Origin: Desmodesmus armatus
Taxonomy: Eukaryota; Chlorophyta; Chlorophyceae; Sphaeropleales; Scenedesmaceae
DNA length: 64,000 nt
Reading direction: 5' to 3'
Assembly (NCBI GenBank): GCA_007449985.2
Contig: VIIQ02000320.1
Span: 30,135-94,134 of the forward strand
Below the pieces are notes generated by a model. It worked only from the letters and a program-made list of their open reading frames with translations, had not been told where the DNA came from and did not search any database. This document shows, piece after piece, positions 47,331-60,167 of the stretch; position 1 is the stretch's first letter; each line of letters begins with the position of its first letter. The translations under genes and the position numbers were made by a program.

Positions 47331-47397
47331 TGACAGTAGGGTACAGCTAGAACCCTGCTGACACCATACCTACACTGTGCAGAGACCCTGCACTACA
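47330..47397 (-). repeat. Truncated 5' LTR remnant of the gypsy element
   Basis: These 68 bp (tgacagtagggtacag..ctgcactaca) match the terminal part of the LTR at 42182-42883 with one or two changes. They are fused directly to reverse transcriptase sequence, which marks the edge of a deletion. Confidence 0.85.
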
Positions 47398-47401
47398 CTC
47401 A

Positions 47402-48883
47402 CAACTAAGCGTGGGGAGTGCTCCCTGTGTACACGAGCATGGCTTGCCTGGCTGACTTGCCCCACCGGGGCACCATGCAACCCATGGGCTGGCCAGCTGA
47501 CTGCCCCAGGGGCCCCCCTCCCACGACGCCCTCAGGGCATCAGGGGCCAATCGTGACTTCTCAACACCCACACACACCCACATACGCGGGCTGCACATGC
47601 AGCATGCGGCCAGCTTTGCCCTACGCTGACTGACTGACTGGCTGCATCTAATGGCACAGAAAGCAGCGGCTACTGTGTCCCCCACACAACAACAACAACG
47701 ACAACAACCCAACAGGTGGCGTCTAATGCTGCCTGTCCGGGATGCCATAGCCCTCCCAGTACAACAACCCACCGGGTACAATCGGCAGCCTGGCAACAGT
47801 CACGCCACCGATGAATTTGGTTGCAAGTCTTCTGTCACCCTCATCAACAGGCAGGCAGGCTACACCCAACAGCAAACAAGAACAAACGCAAGGCGGGGCA
47901 GCTTGCAGACCGCACGCATGGTGGCTGGCAAGCAACAATCTTCCATTGGGGCTTGAACAACCCCCTGAAGAGCTCTTCCTCCTAGGCCTTCTCACACCCC
48001 TGTTGCCCCACACTGTTACCCCAAGTTGATAGCTGGCTTGCTAGAGGCCATGTGCAGCCAATCCATGGCCCATGACCCCTGGCAGGGGCCCTTGCGCAGC
48101 GGTTGTAAGCAAGGATATTCCAGAACAACCAAGCCAAGGCATGCGATGGTGCTAGGCACAAAGAAAGGCACGCTGCTGTGCGATGGTTGCTGAGACAGGC
48201 GCCGCCAGGACAGCGAACTGACAGCAGCCAGAACACAGCGGCAAATCCTCCCCCCATCAGCAGTGTGAAAAGCCAACGCCGTAAGCAACTGTCATAACCA
48301 CGCGACTCCCATGGGATTGCAGGGAGGGGATTGAGCCCTGCACCAATGCTTGCTGCAGGACCTACGCACAAGCCTGCCTATTCAAGGGCAGACATCAACA
48401 GTGGCGGCTGCCACCGGTGAAATCAAAGTGCCAGCACAGGGGAGACAGCACAACCCTTGCCTACTCAGCGGTCAAGTGTGCCGCACCCAGCCAGAAGGCA
48501 GACGATTGCTCAACAGTTGCTAGTGAACGCCGGTCAAGTGCTGTCGCTTCGAGCGCCAGCTGCCACCGCTGGCAGCGCTTTGCCGAGCTTTGCCGCGCCA
48601 CGCAATCAAAACGCCCGAGCGTTGGCAACGACAAACCAGACAAACCGCGTCGCTTTGCCGAAACCCTCGGGCAGCATCGCTGGCTCGACATCAACCCCAG
48701 CAAGTGTTTACTCAAACAAAACCAGACTCTGAAATATTGCTCTAGGTCCTCCGCCCCACCCAGGCGATGCGCAACGCTGCGGTCGCCGCCCATGTCCCAA
48801 CTGGCAACCGGGACAGCCCCGACTCAGGGCAGGATCAATAGGATTTCCGGAGGAACAACTGGAAAGGGCCTTGCAAGCCTGAT
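47402..48883. other. No supported gene between the gypsy element and the GYF-type gene
   Basis: The plus frame at 48457-48732 (91 codons, Ala/Ser/Gln/Asn-rich) has a composition that could be real but carries no motif. Nothing else stands out except short (caacaa)n near 47690-47710. Confidence 0.4.
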
Positions 48884-51800
48884 TTAGTTTAGCTGATGTG
48901 GCCATACCTGCATCTGCAGCTGTACTTGCTGCTGCTGGTGGTGCTGCTGCTGCGGCGGCGACATGAACATCTGCGGCTGCAGCAGCTGCTGTGGTGACAT
49001 GAACTCTTGTGGCTGCTGCTGCTGCTGCAAGGCCAGGCCAACACCCAGGCCCATGCAGGCTGACACCTGGCCCATGCACACCGGGACCTGGCCCATAAGC
49101 CAGTCTGAAACCTGGCCCATGCCCACTGGGACCTGGCCCAGCATGGGACTGCTGGTGAGCACATGGTGCACCTGGCCCTGCAGCTCCAGCAGCTGCTGTT
49201 GCTGCTGCTGTTGTTGCTGCATCAGCAGCTGCAGCAGCAGCGCGTTCGTCCCTGGCAGTGCTGTATCCTGCAGCTGCTGTGCCCCCTGCAGGCCCCCACC
49301 CCCCGGCTGGCCGGTCAAACCATCAAAGGCGGGACCCGGGGAGTGTGACAGTGCCGGCCCATGGCCCAAGCCATATAGAGATGAGGTCAGCTGCTGCTGC
49401 TGCCGGGGTGACTGCTGCGGCAGCAGCATCTGCAGCTGCTGCTGCTGTTGGTGCGGGCTGTGGTGGTGCAGCAATGCAGCAGTGGCTGCTGGCATGAGCT
49501 GCTGCTGCTGCTGCTGCTGTTGTAGTAGCCAGACACTGCTGCTGCTGCTGCTGCCTGGAGCTTGTGCAAAGATGCTGCCAGGGCCCTGCTGCTGCACAGA
49601 CAGGGTGCCTGAAGGCAGGCCAAGGCTGGTGACAGACAAACACTGCTGCTGCTGCTGCTGCTGGCTCTGCATGTGCAGCTGTGCGTAGTGGCTTTTCAGC
49701 TGGGCCTGCGCAACAGCCCCACCCCCACCCCCACCAAGCAGCGGCCCTTGCTGCTGCTGCTGCTGGACCCCAGTAAGGGGGGACCCCAGTCGAAGGTCCC
49801 GCATCCCTGACTGCAGCTCTGCAACAGCCGCCCCAGCAGCCGCATTCTGCTGCTGCCGCAGCTGCAGGACACCACTACCACTTCTCGCTACTGCTGCTGC
49901 TGCTGCTGCAGGCGCATTCTGCTGCTGCTGTCCCCCCCTGCGCCTTCTGCGAGGCATTTTGATGCATGGGGCTCCATTGAAGCCGTTCCCCGATGTGGAC
50001 CACCCCCCAGCAGCACCGCCCATCAGGCCCCCTCCCGCACCATCAGTCCCTTGTTGCATGGAGGGGATGTTTTGAGGGGGCAGCAGTTGGTCGGGGTTGG
50101 CCAGGGGGGCAGGGGGCCCGGGTCCATCCCACAGCAGGGGGCCCAGGGTGACGGTGCAGGACTCATTGGCAGCTGTTGGAGGGAGGTCTGCTGCTGCTGG
50201 TGCTGCTGCTGTGGATGGTTTGAGCAGGGCAGGGCAGGGGGTGGGGTCATGGGGTGTGAGCAAAGGGTTACTGGAGGTTGGGTACAACACTAAGGGACTC
50301 CACCAGGGCCTGGTGGTGCAAGAGGGTATGCACATCCCATGGTCTTTGCAACAGTCCTGCAGTTTGCCTTGGCACAGATGCACATGGATTTACAGGCTCA
50401 ACCTCGTCTTCTCAATCCTTCAAGCTGCATTGCATGTCAGATGCATCGATGTTACCCAACACTCAGGTTTAGCTGCCACCCACCTGCACTGAGGCTATTC
50501 ACAAACCAGCACTCCACCCTTACCCTGCTGCATTTTGCAGCCTTAAGCAAGTGTTTGAACATCAATCAGCCCCTCTTCTCACTGCCCCCCCCCCAACATA
50601 AAACCCCCCCACGCCCCCCCCCACCAACCTGTAGCGCCTTGATGAATCCCCTGCTTGTGACATCGAGCCAGTCCACAGCCTGGTAGCGCCAACCAGCAGA
50701 CACACCGTCAAGCAGCACACCAAACGGCCTGTGCACGGGCACACACAGAGGGTGTGTGTGCTGTTACAACTCAATTGAAAGGAGGGTTTGATGGTGAGGG
50801 GCTTGTGAGGGGATTGCCTTCCTTCACTGAGGTATTATGGAGGGAGGGAAGGGGAGATGGAACTGCCGCTGCATATGCTGCCACTGTGCTGTCATTCCCT
50901 CATTACAGTCTGCAGCTCAGCGGGGCAGCAGCGATCCAACTGTGTCGGTGGCGGTGCTGGAGTCCCTGTCTGTCCAGGTTGAAGGACTGCAGGCCACCGC
51001 AGCGCTGCTGGCAGAGGAGGCTGCAGCAGCTAAGGCACAGTCGCAGGATGCCCTTAGCCGCCTGGAAAGGGCTGGCCTCAGCAGCGCCGAGGCTGCTGCA
51101 CAGCTCCAGGCAGCAGCTGATAAGGGGGCGGAGGCCCACATGCAGCAGGCCAACCAGTCCACTCAGCTGGCAGCCCTGCGCGACAGGCTCACCCAGGTTG
51201 AGGAAGCCAACCAGCGCCTGCGGGAGCAGGCGGCAGCTTCTGCGCAGCATGGGGCAGTTGGGGCCTGGGCTCCAGTCGGCACGCCCCCGGACGCAGTTGC
51301 TGAGGCCATTCTCAGCGCGCGCACCATCAGCCGTACCAGCATCTTGGCTGTGACAGTGGTGTTTGAGCCGCGAGATGCAGGTGGGGCAGGCGGCAGCGGC
51401 GGTGGTGATGCAGCAGGCCCTAGCAGCAGCAGCGGTCGTGCAGCAGGTGCGGGGCAGGCAGGTGACCAGGCAGCAGCAGCGACGGGGTCCTCGGGCAGCA
51501 GCGGCACAGCACGGCAAGGTGCTGATGCAGGGGCGGGTGCTGGTGGTGGGCCCAACTCAGCCAGCAGGCGGCCTGCACGGCAGCCGATGGCCCTCTACCG
51601 TGTGCTGCTGCGCTCGCCTCAGCTGGAGGAGGTGGTGCTGGGGGGCCGCACCCGCATGGCCTTGGCTCGCCAGGGTCATCAGGTCTATGTTGAGCAGCTG
51701 CTGTCAGAGGCTGAGCGGGCGCAGCGCCGGGAGCTGGGGCCGGAAGCCAGCCGGCTGAGGGCTGAGGGGGTGAAGGTGCGCTGGAAGGGGGCTGTCCTTG

Positions 51801-54800
51801 AGAAGCAGGTGCGGTCACGTGGCGGTGGCCGCCCCCGGTGGGAGCAGGTGCAGCTGGCTCCCCGCGGCCCCACAGATCGCTCTGGGGGCGCACACAGGGC
51901 TAGGGCCGAGGGAGGTGCAGAGGCAGGGGCAGGGGCTGGGGCTGGCAGGCGATGAATCCACCGCATAGTGTTGCAGCAATAGATGTGAGGTTCCTTGTGC
52001 AGAATGTGGGGGGCATGGCGGCTACTAGGATACCCAGTGTTGTGGCGCAAGAGCAGGGGTGTGACATTTACGGCTTTGTAGAGACAATGCTCGTGGAGGA
52101 CACAACGCATGAGGTTCAAGGGTTGTTGCCTGGCTATGATGCTTTTCATTGTGTCCGGCCGCGGCCAAGCCGCGGCAGGCCGCATGGGGGTATCACTGTG
52201 TTTGTTAAGAGGTTCTCTGCACTGAGCATGGGCTCAGGGCTGACGGTTACCACGGACCCGAGGGAGGGCATCGTCTGGGTGGTTGTGCCAGGTTTTCAGC
52301 TTACTGTTGCCGTGTGTTACTTCAGCCCTCCTGGCTCTGCTGTGTATGCATCTGGGGTGGTGGATGCAGACCCCATGGCTGCCTTGTTTGCTGGGCTGTC
52401 TGCAGCAGAGGCCAGAGGCCACAAGCATTTGGTTCTTGGGGACCTGAACATGCGCATTGGCAGATTGAGTTGTGACGTGCCCTCTAATCTTGCGGTTCCC
52501 CCAGGTCTCAATGACCCGTCAGTTCTCCCGACCTTACACCATTTGAGGTGTGTACCTTCCTACAGGCGCTCTATGGACATGTCTGTACCCAGCCGCCCTC
52601 GGGCGCTGGAGTTTATGAATGGTCTGTTTGCTGTCTCCTCGGTTGTGCTCAATGGTAGGACCCATGGGGATGTGGAAGGGGCCTTCACCTGTTATGCCAA
52701 TCCCATGGGTGAGCAGTCAGTGGGTGCCAGTGTGGTTGATCTGGCCTGTGCCTCCACCTCCTTGTATCGTCATGTGCAGTCCTTCCGGGTCCTGCCTTAC
52801 AAGGCGTCAGCCTCCAAGGACCACTGTGGTCTCTATGTGTCACTCACCGACCTGCCCAGGCGGTGTCATGAGGTGCCTCGCAGGGGGGGCCGGTGCAGGG
52901 TGCACCGTCCCACCTCAGGGTCTGGCTACACTAGCGCCCTTGTGCGTCAAGCGGACTGTTTTCAGGCTATGTTACAGTCTTGGCAGGCAGGTGGTGTGAG
53001 TGTTGAGTGTGCGTTGCGGCAGTTTTCAGATCAATTGGTTTCGTGTGCGGGAGGTGACAGAGAGCAGCCTGCCCCTGCCCAACCCGGCCACGGGCGCAGG
53101 GACCAGCCGTGGTATGATGCTGACTGTAGGCGGCTTTCTGGGGAATTGGATGGGGCATGGGCTGCCTGGCATGCAAGCAGAGGGGGTGTGTATGGCTCTC
53201 AGGCCGGGTGCCCTGTTGCACGGAATGCCTTGGAGGCGGCTCGACGTGAGTACAAGAGCTGTTGTAAGCGCAAAAAGCGGGAGCATGCAATGCGTGTGCA
53301 GATTGATATGCTGGGCACCTACTTTGGGCACACCCAGAAGGACTACTGGCATGTGTTTTTTGGGGATAGGCGCCCGCAAACACCTTTGTCGGACGTGGCG
53401 GCTTGGACGGACTATTTTAGGGTCCTGTTGGGGGCGGCACCCCATCCACAGGCCCTGTCTGTCGATGAGGTCGCTCTCAAGCAGCAGCTGTACGCAGCAG
53501 CCCCTCGGGGTCAGGAGGCAGCCATGGCTGCACTTAACGCTGATGTCACCCTGGCTGAGGTGGAACAATGCATGGCGCTCCCGGCCGGCAAAGCCCCTGA
53601 TGCTCAGGGGCTGACTGGAGAGCTCTTAAGGCTGGCCGCTGCCCCTGTCCGTGATACAGGTTCGAGTGGTGACCCTCTGCCGGCCTGTCCTGTCGTTGTT
53701 GAGTGTGCACAGTGGTTGCTGCAGGCCATGTTCTCTAATGCTTGTGTCCCGGAGGTTATGCGCACCAGCAAGTTGGTCCCCGTGCCGAAGTCGCTGAGCC
53801 CTGCTGCCCTGGCAGTACGGGACCAGTACAGAGGTATCTCTGTGTCACCTGTCTTTTCCCGCATGTTGGATCGCTTCTTGAATCAGCGCTTTGAGCGGTT
53901 GGCGTCACTCCTGTCACTTCGGGCTCCCACCCAGTGTGGCTTTAGGCCGGGCCATGGCACACTAGATGCCATCTTCACGCTGCAGCATCTGATCAGTGTG
54001 GCGCAGCATCGCCGCCGTCGCTTGTATGTGGTCTTTGTGGACTTTAAGAAGGCTTTTGACAAGGTTAGGAGGGACCTGTTGTTGGAGCGATGTCGACAGT
54101 TGGGTGTGCATGGCCCCTTTCTGGACATGTTGGTGGCGTTGTATGATCGGGTGTGCTGTCAGGTGGCAGTCAATGGGGAGCTTGGGGACGCCTTCCCCAC
54201 AGTGTCTGGCACAAAGCAGGGGAGTGAGCTGAGCCCCCTCTTGTTCGGCCTGTTTATTGAGTTGCTGCATTACCTGATCAGGCTCAAGTTGCCGGGGGCA
54301 GGGCCAGTGCTGAGTGGACTTAAGGTGCCTGACGTGATGTATGCTGACGACGTGGGGTTGCTCAGCTTCGAGGCCTGCGAGATACAGCAGATCGTGGATG
54401 TGCTTGATGTCTTCTGCACATTGTTTGATATGGAGGTGAACCTTGCGCCGCACAAGACTTGTGTCGTGTGTTTCCGCCCGCAACACTTGAGGGTGCCTGC
54501 AGGGTTTCGCCTTGTGTTTCGGGGCCGTGAAATTGCGCTGCAATCAGAGTACGTGTATCTGGGCGTGCGTGTGCATGCCACTCGGGGGCTTCTGGGGGCG
54601 TCGGACGCGCTGGCAGTTTCCGGCAGCAAAGCCATGCATGCCATGCTGACGCGCTGTCGTCGGGCTTGCCTCACCCAGTTTGACATCAAGTGCAGAATGT
54701 TTGATATTTTGGTCGAGCCTGTGTTGTCATATGCGTCGCATATCTGGGGCCCGGCAATGTTTGTGAAGCGCCTGCACTCCGCACCGTACGACACACAAGC

Positions 54801-57800
54801 CGAGAGTGTGCACACCTCGTTCCTGAGGATCATGACAGGATCCATCAAAGGGGTTGCCAAGGATGTATTATACCGGGACCTGCACCGCATTCCCGTCATG
54901 TACCACTGGGTAGTCCTGGCTGCGCGGTGGTGGACCAAGCTGTCGGATTCGCGTGATGAGGAGCCCAGGTCACTGGCCAGTTGTGTGTGGCGCGAGGACG
55001 TTATGTTGGCCTTGGATGGCTGTCAGCGTTGCTGGTCGTATGGTGTGTTGCACACTATGTCTGGCTTGCAGCTCCTTGATAGTAGCTGGCGGCAGCAGCC
55101 TTTGGAGTGGGTGTTGCAGCAGCGGTGGCAGGAGTCAGCTGTGCAGGCTGCCTTGGCTGGCCTGTTCCGTGATAGGTGGCAGGGTCTTACAGAAGGCAGC
55201 CCTCGCACTGCACCGTCTGCCGGCATTCACAGGCTTACACACCATGCATGGGTATACCCTCTTGACCCTGGCTTTGATCCTTTCTCTAGAGACCATGCAG
55301 CCCCGCATATGAAGTTGTGCTTGTCTTTCAACGTGGCACAAAACCTGGCGCAGTTGCGTGTTGGCTCTGCACATCTTGAAATTGAGCAGGGTCGCAAGCG
55401 TAGGGAGTCTGTCCCAAGGGCGGATCGCATCTGTCGTTTGTGCTCTGGTCAGGACGCTTCGCTGGCCAACCGCGCTGCTGTGCTGGCCCGTACTGGCACC
55501 AGCAACAATGTTGAAGATCTAAAGCACTTCATTCTTGAATGTCCCGTGTATGATGATCTGCGCACCGCCTGCCCAGCCTTTGCTGACCCGGCTTCAGTCC
55601 AGTTGGGTGACCAAGATTGTGTTGCTACTGTGTTTCAACATGCCGAACAGTCGGCCCTGGCACACACTTTGTACAAAATGAAAGTGCGCAGAGCACGCTT
55701 GCTTGGCCTTACTATGGGTATTTGACTGACTTTGTTCTGTTTCTTGTGTCCACACTGGTATAGTTGCCTGCCCTCATCTCTGCACACAATAGGTTCCTAG
55801 CATGGCTGGCACTTGCTGCAATTCTGGTGGTTCTGCCTTCTTTGGTCAACCCGGTGTAGGTGGTGCAAACCACCGCAGGGGAGACAACTTATGAGGTTCA
55901 CCTGGCTCGATCCTGGTGGGCAATGCCATTGTTGTTTGGCGAAAATGTCCATGTAACATACTCCCCCATTACTGGATACTTTCACCACATAGTGGTACTC
56001 TCCAGACCTAGTTAACTGCCGAAGCCGAAGCTTGGTATCACCACGCGTGAAGGGTAAACCACCGAAACCCCTTCACCACTGCAAGCCGCTACAAGGGTGG
56101 GCGGACATCACAGCCTGGCCAGTGTCTTTGCCAGCATTCGATCCCCAGACCTTGCGATCTGAAGACCACCGACATATTGTAATGGGCTATCGGCGGCCCT
56201 TATTATGAATGAATGAAGGTGTTACACGGGTTTCTCAAGCAACTACGTTGCAACTGAACCCAGCCACGGATGGACACAACCAGCACGGAAGGGGGCCCTT
56301 ATTATGCTACTTTCCTGGACTTCAGGAAGGCTTATGACACTGTGTCAAGGGAGTTTCTGTTTGCAGCTGGGGAGGCCCTTGGGGTGGGTACCGGGTTTCT
56401 GCAGTGGATGAAGCTGCTGTTGACAGACACTCTGACATGTGCAGTTGTCAATGGCTTTCAGAGCTCTTTCTTTCGGTGTGGTGCTGGGGTTAGGCAGGGC
56501 TGCCCTCTGGCACCCCTGATGTACCTGTTTGCAGGGCAGGCGTTGCTCTGCCATCTCAAGCAGTGTGGCATTGGTATTGATGTCGCAGCCGGCAGGCTTG
56601 TCGCCACACAGTATGCGGATGATGTGGAGCCCCTCCTGCCTGGGGAGGCTGATGTTCCTGGCATGTTGGAGCATTTGTCGGTGTATGGGGATGCCACAGG
56701 CCAGCGGGTGCAGCCACCCAAGTGTCAACTGTTGCCTTTGGGCCAAGCGGTGGTGGATCCTGCCCCTGTGGCAGGCATGGCGGTGCGTGACACCTGCAAA
56801 AGCCTGGGGGTTGTCTTTGGCAGTGTGGGGGTGGTTGGAGTGGATTGGGAGCATCGGCTGAGCATTGTGCGGGAACGGGTGCAGAAGATCAGCCGCATCC
56901 CTGACCTGTCCATGTTTGGCCGGGCTTTCGCGTTCAATGGGTACGCTATCTCCACACTGGTGTATCATGCACACTTTCCTGGGGCCCTGCCAGCTGAGCA
57001 TGCCAGGCAACTAATCAAATGGGCCTCTGCCCTTGTTGATGCTGGCCTGGGCCCTGATGATGATCAGCGACGGGCACCAGGGGTGCCCAGGGCGTGTATG
57101 GAGGCCCACCCTAGGGAGGGAGGTTTGGGTCTGCTGCCAGTGCGGGCCCACCTTCACTCTCGCCTGGCTTGTGAGGCAGTGCAAGTGTTGGTGGGGGATG
57201 CTCGCAAGCCTTGGGTTGCAGTCAGCAGGGAGCTGTTGCAGCACCATGTGCCGGTGGTGCCTGGTGGGGGTTATTGGGGCTTGGCCTTGTGTGACAAGGG
57301 TCGGTTGTTCAGGGACGCTGGGGGCCAGCTGTTGCCAGACCCCTTGCGTGCTTTTGCCCTTGGCATCAGGGCTCTGCCGTATATTCGCCATGTGGGCGCT
57401 AACCCGGTCCAGCCCGGCCCGTGGTGTTACTATGTCCCATTGTGGTCCAATCCGGTGGTGGCGCAGAGGGAGCAGTGGGACTGGTATGGACAGCAGCGGC
57501 AAGTGATGGTGGGGTTGGAGTTTGTGGTGCCTGACTTGTTGGGCCTCACCCAGCTGCAATGTGCAGGGCAGGCGCTGCATTGGTTGCAGCTGGTTGAGGC
57601 TATCTGTTCCATTCCTGACCTGGGGGCAAGGGAGGAGGCATACAGGATGCATGTGTGGGACCCTGTGTTGCAGCATCGCCCTAGGTATGCTAACATGGTG
57701 GTGGCTAGGGAGGAGTTGGCTGTGTTGGTCGCGGCCATCCCTAGTGCGTGGCAGGATGCAGCACGTGCAGTGCTGCGGGGTAGGCCATCCGGGCGGCTGC

Positions 57801-59399
57801 CGGCCGTTTCGGAGGCTCAGCTTACCGCAGCTAGGGACAGGGTGTGTGCTGATCTGGGCTGGCATACTCGCAATGGGGATGTGGTGAAGCTTGAGGCCCT
57901 CACTGTGTCGCTAGCTACCCAGTGTCAATCCTTGGATGCGCTGTCAGCCATTGCTGACAGGCATGCTGCCTTCCGTCAGAGGGTGTTGTCTGTTGATATG
58001 CTGCAGCCAATTGTGGGCCAATTGCCCGAGGTCACTCGGGTGCTTCGGCGGTGGTGGAAGCTGCGTGTGCCTAATGAGCACAAGGAGGCTGCATGGCGGC
58101 TCACCCTCGACGCGTTCCCTACGGCCCATCGCATGCACACAGGCACCTCTTGTGTAGCATGTGGGGCTGCTGAGCCCGGTGTACAGCACCATTGTTGGGA
58201 GTGTCCTGTTGCAGGGGCGGTGCGGGCGGAGATTGAGGGGCAGTTGCGAGCTCACCGGGTGGGCGACGCCCCCCCTTGGTTGGCTGCTGACAGCGGCCTG
58301 CAGTGTGCAGCTTTGTGGATGGGGGTGAAACCTCATCCCCGGTTGCATCATATTGTGTGGGACATGGTGTGTCTGGCTGGCATCGGTGCTGTTGACTTCG
58401 GCCGCAGAGTGGCGTGGGCTGTGGCAGCAGAAGGTCCTGCGTTGCCTCTGCTGACGGTAGAGCGCATTGCAGGGCGTGCTGCTGTTGGGGAGTTTTGGCG
58501 CGTCTTGGCTGACTTTGCGGTTTCTGCAATCATCCCTAAGCGGGCGCAGGGGCTTGCGCTCACACAGCAGCCTTTCATTGCATGGCATGTGGTGCTGTCA
58601 GGAGGCAACGGTTTGCGGGTAGTTAGGCATTGAGCTTCTGCATGTGGTGACATGTGAGTTGCTGGCTGCTGTGTGACTTCTATCCTGCTGGCTTGTGAAC
58701 AGTGCAGCGACTGGTGGTGTCGGTGAAGTTGCCCCCACGTGCGCCCACTGCAACATGTGGGAGTGTTTTGTGGCTCGCAGCTGTGTGTTCGCTGTTTTCT
58801 GTTCCGTCCGCCCTTTCTTGTCGCAACCCTGCAGGTGCGAGAAGCAGTGCCGTTGGCGCCATTCAGTCCTTCCAGTGTATTATATCTCTGTGTTCGCAAT
58901 CTGGAAGCACACTGAGTGTGCGTGACAAGCTTTTGATGGTGGGGTTTGTCCGAACGGCCCCCTTCCGTGCTGGTTGTGTCCATCCGTGGCTGGGTTCAGT
59001 TGCAACGTAGTTGCTTGAGAAACCCGTGTAACACCTTCATTCAAAAAAAAAAAATTATGCTACATCCATACAAAAGCACATGTAACAGTGCTTGTACGAG
59101 GGCAGAGGGTGCTGGTATGATGAACTAAGTCACTTGAGCATTCATGTCACACCCATGCAACAGTAACAGTAACAGCCACAGCAAAAGTATGAGGACTGAT
59201 CGTGTTTAGTACAATCACGTTATTGGTAATTCAGGTATACCTGAAGTAGTAGGCCACGTCCATGCACAGCAGGCTGGGGGGCAGCTCAGGGTTGAATGCC
59301 ACCACCAGGGTGTCACGGGGCAACCGGCCACACAGGTGCGCCTGAACCATCTTGTCTCCGGGGAAGGGGCCTCTGAACACATTGAGGGCGGGGGGGGGG

Positions 59400-59451
<52 letters not shown>

Positions 59452-60128
59452 GCGGGCGGTAGCAGCGGCGGCGGTAGCAGCGGCGGCGGTAGCAGCAGGT
59501 GTGAAGGAATATGTTTTGGGGTTTAGGGCCTAGCCCATCAGCCTCTGGCAATCTCTAACTGTCAAGAGTCCGATTCGCTAGCCTCTGCAATGCACTTCCT
59601 GCACTGCAAACACCTGCACTACATATCCCTGTTGTGTACAGTATTGTGCAGTGTTGTGCTGCATGCTGCTGCCCCATCCCTCTCCCCCCCCCCCCCGACC
59701 CTCACCTGCACCACCCCAAGTGGTTGATGTACAGCCACACCGGCTCCCAGCCACAACCATTGCTGCCATCACCATTCAGTGCTGCTGCTGGTGACACGCC
59801 ATTGCTGCCAGTCACTGGTGACCCAACAGCAGCAGCAGCAGTAGGGCCTTGCATTGCAGAGAGCAGCAGATGGCAGGAGGCTGAAGAGGCCCTAGATAGG
59901 GTGGGGGAGTCGCCATTGACAGAAGCAGTAGCTGGCGGCTCATCTGCTGCTGCTGCTGCTGCTGCTGGCGAGCTGCTGCTGCTCCAGCCACACAGGCTCT
60001 GAAGGGCCACCTGCAGTACGGCATCTGCCGCCATTGCTGCCGCCTGTGTCCCATCGCTGCTGCCACCAGCCGCCGCATTGGCAGCAGCAGTGTCACTAGT
60101 GACACCACTACTGCTGCCAGCAGCGGCA

Positions 60129-60167
<39 letters not shown>

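Larger units (their letters stand above)
42182..47397 (-). mobile_element. Ty3/gypsy-type LTR retrotransposon, 5'-deleted, with nested insertion
   Basis: Bounded by TG..CA termini and a 4-bp target duplication, CTCA at 42178-42181 and 47398-47401. Reading on the minus strand, only 68 bp of the 5' LTR remain (47397-47330), joined directly to the middle of the reverse transcriptase. Then follow RNase H, a PHD finger and integrase, and the 3' LTR (42883-42182). Gag, protease and the first part of the reverse transcriptase are missing. A second LTR-type element is inserted at 45210-46988. Confidence 0.85.
50905..56207 (+). mobile_element. LINE-B: apparently intact two-ORF L1-like retrotransposon
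   Basis: ORF1 and ORF2 are both open. The 3'-UTR (55726 to about 56207) carries a GNRA-type hairpin and ends ttattatgaatgaatga, a simple tail unlike the A-tail of LINE-C. The 5' boundary is approximate and I could not define a target-site duplication. It lies in an intron of the GYF-type gene, in opposite orientation. Confidence 0.85.
56208..59053 (+). mobile_element. LINE-C: 5'-truncated LINE of another family with terminal inverted repeat
   Basis: Contains a reverse transcriptase frame (56270-58633), a 3'-UTR and an A-run of 12 or so (about 59042-59054). The final 88 bp before the A-run are present as a perfect inverted copy at the 5' edge (56210-56297). Endonuclease sequence is absent. 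The sequence abuts the 3' tail of LINE-B. Confidence 0.8.

Noticed and set aside
57011..57865. 284-codon minus-strand frame in LINE-C
   Set aside because: Antisense shadow of the LINE-C frame; Pro/His-rich with no motif.
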